Source: Parcubacteria group bacterium (lineage in GTDB: Bacteria; Patescibacteriota; Minisyncoccia; Phycocordibacterales; CALRBT01). Taken from it: a stretch of 47,442 nt of DNA. How positions within the stretch are numbered: position 1 is the first letter of the stretch; the number at the start of each line of letters is the position of its first letter. The notes below the pieces were generated by a model. That model ran no database searches and was not told the DNA's origin. It worked only from the letters and a program-made list of their open reading frames with translations. The DNA lies in contig CALRBT010000007.1 in NCBI GenBank assembly GCA_943354475.1, positions 1 to 47,442 of the forward strand, read 5' to 3'. Both the position numbers and the translations under genes were made by a program. This document shows, piece by piece, positions 42,554 to 47,442 of this stretch.

Positions 42554-44176
42554 CTAAAATGGACCTAGGCCAAGTTGTCTTACAAAATCACGGTTTTTTG
42601 GGAAATAATCCTTGATAACTGGTGTCAGAAGACTTTCGGTTGGAGCAAAGTTATCGGTCAAAATGGTTGCAGGAGCACCGCTTTGATTAAATAAGGAGCC
42701 TGTTTTAGAAAGTAAGAGCTTTTTTGCCAAAAAAGCGTTTGTTCCAAGCGAAATCTTGCGTTTAAATTCCTCTTCGTTTAGTGGCAAGCTCCCATTTACC
42801 CCAACGAGCACGATGTTATTTGCTTCGTTTGGATTATTACCGAACACAAAAACGTAATAATTTGGAAAAGTCTTTTTAAACGTTGCTAAAACACTTCTAG
42901 CAAATAGTGAATTTTCCTCCCCTACTCCACTTATAAAATTTATCGCATAAATTCCATTTGGAGTTAGTCGTTCTTTCACCCCCTCATTCCATTCTATAGT
43001 GAGCAGATACCACGGAACTGAAATAAAAGAGTTGTAGGCATCACCAAAAATAAGGTCGTATGTACCCTCCACCTTTTCTTTATTGAACAAAAGGCGTGCG
43101 TCACCAATAACCGTCTTTACTTCAGTGGAATCTAGATTAAAATATTTCTCTCCAACGTTCACTAGTTCCGGATCCATCTCAAACACCTCGACATCGCTAT
43201 TCTGGTAATAATTTTTAAGATATTTCGGTAAGGTATAAGCGCCAGCTCCGATGATAAGTGTATTTTTTATATCTTTTTTCAAATATGAAAAAACCGGATA
43301 AATTTCCGGATAAAAATTCTCGTTTGTTTCGGTTGAGGTAATGCTGTGTGTATCAAGGTCGAGTTGAAGTAGGCGAGAGTCCCCAAAACCTGGAAGCGAG
43401 GCATCGACAACTTTAAGGTTATAATAGTTGGTCTCTACCTTAAAAATGGTTTGAGTGTTGTATTTTGAAGTAACATCACGATCCTCACCATTGGTTGCTC
43501 CAAATAGTAAGGATAATAGTACGAATAAAAAGAAACAAGAAAGAAGACTTTTGTCCGGAAAGACTTTTTTATCAGTGCGTTGGTTGACAGTTGTTAGGTA
43601 AAAAACAACGCTCATAAAAAATAAAATAAAAGAGATAGTCCAAAGTGTCCAAACACTTCCGATAGAGGAAATAAAGAAAAATCCAGTTAAGAATACCCCG
43701 AAAATACTCCCAACTGACCACGCTGATGAGAGAAGTCCGTATGTGCTCCCAATTAATGAAAAGTTATTAACATACTTTTTTAGGATAATTGGTTGGATCA
43801 TTCCGATGGAAACTGCAGGCAAGAGAAACAAGTACCCAGCCAGGAGCAGATTTAGCCATAGTATGGAGTTTGAAGAATCTAAAATAAAACCACTTGATCT
43901 GATGAGGATGGGAATAAAAAAAATGAAAACCGCGGAAACAAAAAGTGTCCAAGCTAAGATAGGTTTTGATGTTTCTCTGTCGGCAATTTTTCCACCAACA
44001 AAACTTCCAATGGAAAGTCCAAGGAGTGTTACCCCAATAACCGATGTCCACGTATAGATGGAATTACCTATTATAGGAGCAACGATTCTCGTGGAGACCA
44101 ACTCCACGGTCATAATAGAAAACCCCGCCACTAAAGACCCAAAAACATAGAGAAGTTTGTTGTTATGATGAAACAT
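42554..44176 (-). CDS. MFS-like TM region fused to spermidine synthase-like methyltransferase-fold domain
   Basis: N-terminal FSIMTVELVSTRIVAPIIGNSIYTWTSVIGVTLLGLSIGSFVGGKIADR; C-terminal LIIGAGAYTLPKYLKNYYQNSDVEVFEMDPELVNVGEKYF...VIGDARLLF...YDLIFGDAYN. Confidence 0.85.
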   Translation of the reverse strand: MFHHNNKLLYVFGSLVAGFSIMTVELVSTRIVAPIIGNSIYTWTSVIGVTLLGLSIGSFVGGKIADRETSKPILAWTLFVSAVFIFFIPILIRSSGFILDSSNSILWLNLLLAGYLFLLPAVSIGMIQPIILKKYVNNFSLIGSTYGLLSSAWSVGSIFGVFLTGFFFISSIGSVWTLWTISFILFFMSVVFYLTTVNQRTDKKVFPDKSLLSCFFLFVLLSLLFGATNGEDRDVTSKYNTQTIFKVETNYYNLKVVDASLPGFGDSRLLQLDLDTHSITSTETNENFYPEIYPVFSYLKKDIKNTLIIGAGAYTLPKYLKNYYQNSDVEVFEMDPELVNVGEKYFNLDSTEVKTVIGDARLLFNKEKVEGTYDLIFGDAYNSFISVPWYLLTIEWNEGVKERLTPNGIYAINFISGVGEENSLFARSVLATFKKTFPNYYVFVFGNNPNEANNIVLVGVNGSLPLNEEEFKRKISLGTNAFLAKKLLLSKTGSLFNQSGAPATILTDNFAPTESLLTPVIKDYFPKNRDFVRQLGLGPF

Positions 44177-44213
44177 GGTTGTTTCTAGAGTATAGCAAAA
44201 AGACTGTGTTTAA

Positions 44214-45059
44214 TCAGAGAAGCTCTTTGGCCAAACGCTTCCAGTCTTGAGAGGTTAGATTTTCTGCTCGGCATGTCGGAGAGATATTTATCTTTTTAAA
44301 TATCTCCTCAAGCTTCCCTCTTGCTATGTCTGTGGCCAGCAGATTTCCTAATAGATGCTTTCTTTTATGGGCAAAACCTGTTTTAAGAAACTCAAAAAAA
44401 TATTTTTCATCAAGAGCCCCTGACCCATCTTTAAAAAAGTCTCTCGAGATATTTGAAATTTTAAGAACGGCCGAATCAACGTTTGGTTTTGGGGTAAAGT
44501 TCCCCGCCCCGACGTAGGTGACAATGGAAGGTTCCCCATAGACTTTGACACTCACCGAAAGCAAGCTTTCTCGTTTGTCACGAGCGAGAATCCGAAGGGC
44601 TACCTCTTTTTGTACCATGACTACCATTTCTGATGGTTGGGGACCCTCTTCGAGGAATTTTCTGAAGAGAAGGCCTGTAATATAGTAGGGAATGTTCGCC
44701 ACAAGCTTAAAGCTATTTGGTTTTAGGTTATAGGAAGAAAGGTCGCAGAGCAAAATGTCATCGTGAACCAGAGTTAGCTTCCCTGATGCAATTTCCGCCC
44801 CAAACTTATCTTGAAGGAATGGAATCAGGGCGTCATCTTTTTCAACAGCAATAACTTTACCTGCTTTCTTAAGTAGCTTCTCAGTAAGCATTCCCTTACC
44901 TGGCCCTATTTCAAGCACACAATCCATCCCCGAGAGGTTGGCACAGTCGATGATTTGCTCTCCGACATGCTCAGAATTAAGAAAATTCTGCCCGAGTGAC
45001 TTTTTTGCTCTATGAACAAACCTTTGTCCGTCTTCTTTTGCTTTTTTCATATTAATCAT
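44214..45059 (-). CDS. rsmA: 16S rRNA dimethyladenosine transferase
   Basis: KKSLGQNFLNSEHVGEQIID...VLEIGPGKGMLTEKLLKKAGKVIAVEKD...LVANIPYYITGLLFRKFLE. Confidence 0.95.
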   Translation of the reverse strand: MINMKKAKEDGQRFVHRAKKSLGQNFLNSEHVGEQIIDCANLSGMDCVLEIGPGKGMLTEKLLKKAGKVIAVEKDDALIPFLQDKFGAEIASGKLTLVHDDILLCDLSSYNLKPNSFKLVANIPYYITGLLFRKFLEEGPQPSEMVVMVQKEVALRILARDKRESLLSVSVKVYGEPSIVTYVGAGNFTPKPNVDSAVLKISNISRDFFKDGSGALDEKYFFEFLKTGFAHKRKHLLGNLLATDIARGKLEEIFKKINISPTCRAENLTSQDWKRLAKELL

Positions 45060-47031
45060 CAAGATAGATGGTTTTGACTCGCTCGCGAGGCTCTCCTTCG
45101 AGGAGCTCCTCGTTAATATCACTAAGGAATTCGGAAGGTACGTTTATCTTCTTCATGCCAAAGATGGTGCGGACTGCCGCGTAGGTTAAGTACAGCTTTT
45201 TACATGCTCTTGTAAGTGCTACATAAAAGAGTCGACGCTCTTCCTCACCTCTCTCTAAATTTCCGCTGTCTTTGTCATTTCCCATTTGACTGTGTGGGAA
45301 CAGGTCTTCCTCAAGTCCTGCAATGAAGACATAATCAAACTCTAACCCCTTCGATGCGTGAACCGTCATCAGTTTTACTGCATTAGCTTCTTCTTTCAAC
45401 TCATCTTGGTCTGAGGCGAGTGCTGCGTCGGTTAATAGTTTCTCGATCCCCTCTTCGGGCTCAAGATAGTCATACTTTTCAGCGAGCGCTACGAGTTCAA
45501 AAACGTTTTCTAGTCGCTCCCTATCCTCCTCCTTTCCTGCAGAAATACCTTTTTCAAAGTCATCTTTCATTCCAGAGAGTGTAATAATAGAGGCAATTGT
45601 CTCAGAGGGCTTAATGGCAAAAGCGCGCTCTTTAATTTGGACCAGAATCTCTCTAAAGTCAGCAATTTTACGTTTTGTTGATGGTGGAAGCGATGCTTCG
45701 TCCCCTGCAAAAATTTTAAGCACAGTTGTTTTACCCAACCCCCTTGCTGGAGTATTGATAATACGTTTGATATCAGAGAGACTCTCCGGGTTAAGTGATG
45801 CCCTTAGATAGGCCAATATGTCTTTAACCTCCTTTCGTTCAAAGAATCTAACGCCGAGCACCTGATAAGGTACGCTATCTTGGAGAAATGCTTCTTCAAG
45901 AACGCGAGATTGAAAGTTTGCACGATAAAGTACAGCAATGTTTTTTGGTTCAACTCTCTCTTTCATTAATTCCTTGACCGTTCGAGTAACAAAGTGAGCT
46001 TCATCCTCCTCATCATAGCCACCATAAACGGTTATCTTCTCTCCATCAGGGTTTTTGGTAAAGAGATTCTTATCCTTACGCATAACATTCTTAGCAATAA
46101 TAGTGTTGGCTGCTTCAAGGATAGTTTTTGTCGACCTGTAATTTTCCTCAAGGAGAACAGTTTTTGCTCCAGGATAGTCATGCTCAAAGCGCATGATATT
46201 TTTAAAATCAGCCCCCCGCCAGCTGTAGATCGATTGATCAATGTCCCCAACGACCGCAATGTTGTGGTGGGCGAAAGCGAGCGCTTTAGCGATGTCATAC
46301 TGGACCTTATTGGTGTCTTGATACTCGTCAATGTGGACATACTGCCATTGTTTTTGATAGTACGCCCTTACTTCAGCATTAGTTCGCAAGAGCTCTGATG
46401 TTTTGAGAAGAAGGTCGTCAAAGTCGAGCGCTCCTTCTGTGCGGAGTGCTTTCTCGTATTTTTCCCAAATCAGGAGCAGATTTCTTCCAATAAAATCATT
46501 ACCAACGCTTTCACGGTAGCTATCGAGCGTCACACCACCACCTTTTTGTTTTGAGATAAGGGAGAGCATTCGTCCTGGTTCAAATTGCTTTGGATCAAGA
46601 CCAATGTCTTTGAGAGCTCCTCTGATGGCAGAAAGTGAGTCACTTCGGTCAAAGATATTGAAATGGCGAGGAATTCCAAGTAACTTTGAGTTCTCTTTGA
46701 TAATGTGGACACCAAGCGCATGGAACGTGCTGACAAACGGCCTCTCAAACATACTGATAGGATTCTGGAGGCTACGATCAGACTCGATGAGTTTATTTAC
46801 TCGCTCCCGCATCTCTTTTGCCGCCTTATTGGTGAAGGTGATGGCCAGAATTCCCCCCGGCACCACCCCTTTCTTAATGAGGTGAAGTATACGGTGGGTA
46901 ATTACCTTGGTTTTACCCGCCCCTGCTCCAGCTAAAATAAGGAGTGGTCCTTCGGTCGTCTCAACCGCTAGTCGTTGTTCGGGGTTAAGCTCAGTTAAAT
47001 ACTTCTGTTCTTTCAATTCATCATTTTGCAT
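45052..47031 (-). CDS. pcrA: UvrD/PcrA family DNA helicase
   Basis: LNPEQRLAVETTEGPLLILAGAGAGKTKVITHRI...FDDLLLKTSELL...HIDEYQDTNKVQYDIAKAL...VGDIDQSIYSWRGAD...VKLMTVHASKGLEFDYVFIAGLEEDLFPH. Confidence 0.97.
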   Translation of the reverse strand: MQNDELKEQKYLTELNPEQRLAVETTEGPLLILAGAGAGKTKVITHRILHLIKKGVVPGGILAITFTNKAAKEMRERVNKLIESDRSLQNPISMFERPFVSTFHALGVHIIKENSKLLGIPRHFNIFDRSDSLSAIRGALKDIGLDPKQFEPGRMLSLISKQKGGGVTLDSYRESVGNDFIGRNLLLIWEKYEKALRTEGALDFDDLLLKTSELLRTNAEVRAYYQKQWQYVHIDEYQDTNKVQYDIAKALAFAHHNIAVVGDIDQSIYSWRGADFKNIMRFEHDYPGAKTVLLEENYRSTKTILEAANTIIAKNVMRKDKNLFTKNPDGEKITVYGGYDEEDEAHFVTRTVKELMKERVEPKNIAVLYRANFQSRVLEEAFLQDSVPYQVLGVRFFERKEVKDILAYLRASLNPESLSDIKRIINTPARGLGKTTVLKIFAGDEASLPPSTKRKIADFREILVQIKERAFAIKPSETIASIITLSGMKDDFEKGISAGKEEDRERLENVFELVALAEKYDYLEPEEGIEKLLTDAALASDQDELKEEANAVKLMTVHASKGLEFDYVFIAGLEEDLFPHSQMGNDKDSGNLERGEEERRLFYVALTRACKKLYLTYAAVRTIFGMKKINVPSEFLSDINEELLEGEPRERVKTIYLDD

Positions 47032-47042
47032 TTAAAGAGTGT

Positions 47043-47092
47043 AGCACAAAACACAAAAACTGGATTTAAATCCAGTTTTTGTGTTTTGTGCT
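47043..47092. terminator. Perfect 50-nt palindrome, terminator-like
   Basis: AGCACAAAACACAAAAACTGGATTT / AAATCCAGTTTTTGTGTTTTGTGCT. Confidence 0.75.
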
Positions 47093-47106
47093 AAGTGGTT
47101 TGTTCT

Positions 47107-47424
47107 CTAACTAATCAAATCAACCGTCTGGGCTTTTACGTTTTTTACCTCTTTTTCAACTAATGTGTCAAAATCTGGGATTTTTTTGGCGAAGAACTCA
47201 AGCACTTTTGGTGCATCGGTTCCAGGAGCCTCGACGAGGGCATCAAACTCAGCCTCATCTTTTTCTTCCAACATATCCACTGCTTTCAGGAGGATTGCTT
47301 GATAGACGAGGTCCCCTATCTTATCAACCATCTCCATTTGTTGCTCTGGCGGAAAACTCTCAAGTCCCCACTCCGCCACGATAGCCTTCATCATTTCCTG
47401 CCCTTGTATATTTGTTGTATCCAT
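47107..47424 (-). CDS. Small conserved protein (DUF5663-like), unknown function
   Basis: 105 aa helical ORF: AEWGLESFPPEQQMEMVDKIGDLVYQAILLKAVDMLEEKDEAEFDALVE. Confidence 0.55.
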   Translation of the reverse strand: MDTTNIQGQEMMKAIVAEWGLESFPPEQQMEMVDKIGDLVYQAILLKAVDMLEEKDEAEFDALVEAPGTDAPKVLEFFAKKIPDFDTLVEKEVKNVKAQTVDLIS

Positions 47425-47442
47425 AATTATTTATTATTTTTT

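Noticed and set aside
1-47442. CRISPR arrays, prophage, integrase or IS element
   Set aside because: No regularly spaced direct repeats, cas genes, transposase/integrase motifs or phage structural genes seen in the ORF set.
1-47442. Alternative genetic code (UGA reassigned, as in some CPR lineages)
   Set aside because: Conserved genes (dnaA, polA, pcrA, ruvB) read through fully with the standard stops; no in-frame UGA needed.

Overview
The window looks like a chromosomal segment from a Candidate Phyla Radiation (Patescibacteria/Parcubacteria-like) bacterium. This rests on the gene set, the reduced protein architectures and the locus types, not on any database search. Four blocks are visible. 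(1) 1-2949: FAD-linked oxidase tail, pterin-4a-carbinolamine dehydratase, fasciclin (FAS1), SOUL heme-binding, DUF2177-like and DUF1295-like proteins. (2) 3200-23500: housekeeping and repair genes (rpsT, ruvA, mutM, trmH/spoU, arginase family, dedA, holA-like, polA, tsaE, pilB/gspE, ruvB, yebC, ruvC, class A PBP), with tRNA-Arg(GCG) and tRNA-Lys(TTT). (3) 23564-27892: the replication-origin-type cluster (possible dciA-like gene, dnaN, dnaA, rpmH, rnpA, yidC). (4) 27932-47424: a long minus-strand block with a type IV secretion-like locus (VirB4, a VirB4-N-like ORF, PrgI, a VirB6-like protein, Ig-like and TSP3 surface proteins), then an MFS/spermidine-synthase-like protein, ksgA, a uvrD/pcrA helicase and a small ORF. 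The most interesting items are: two neighbouring proteins carrying a nearly identical VirB2-like pilin domain fused to two different cell-wall hydrolases; polarity-conserved TTAGG/CCTAA-like degenerate arrays in many intergenic spacers; tRNA 3' trailers built from palindromes plus an antisense copy of the tRNA 3' portion; and two unassigned structured RNA candidates (about 3268-3370 and 18466-18617). I saw no CRISPR array, transposase, integrase or rRNA.
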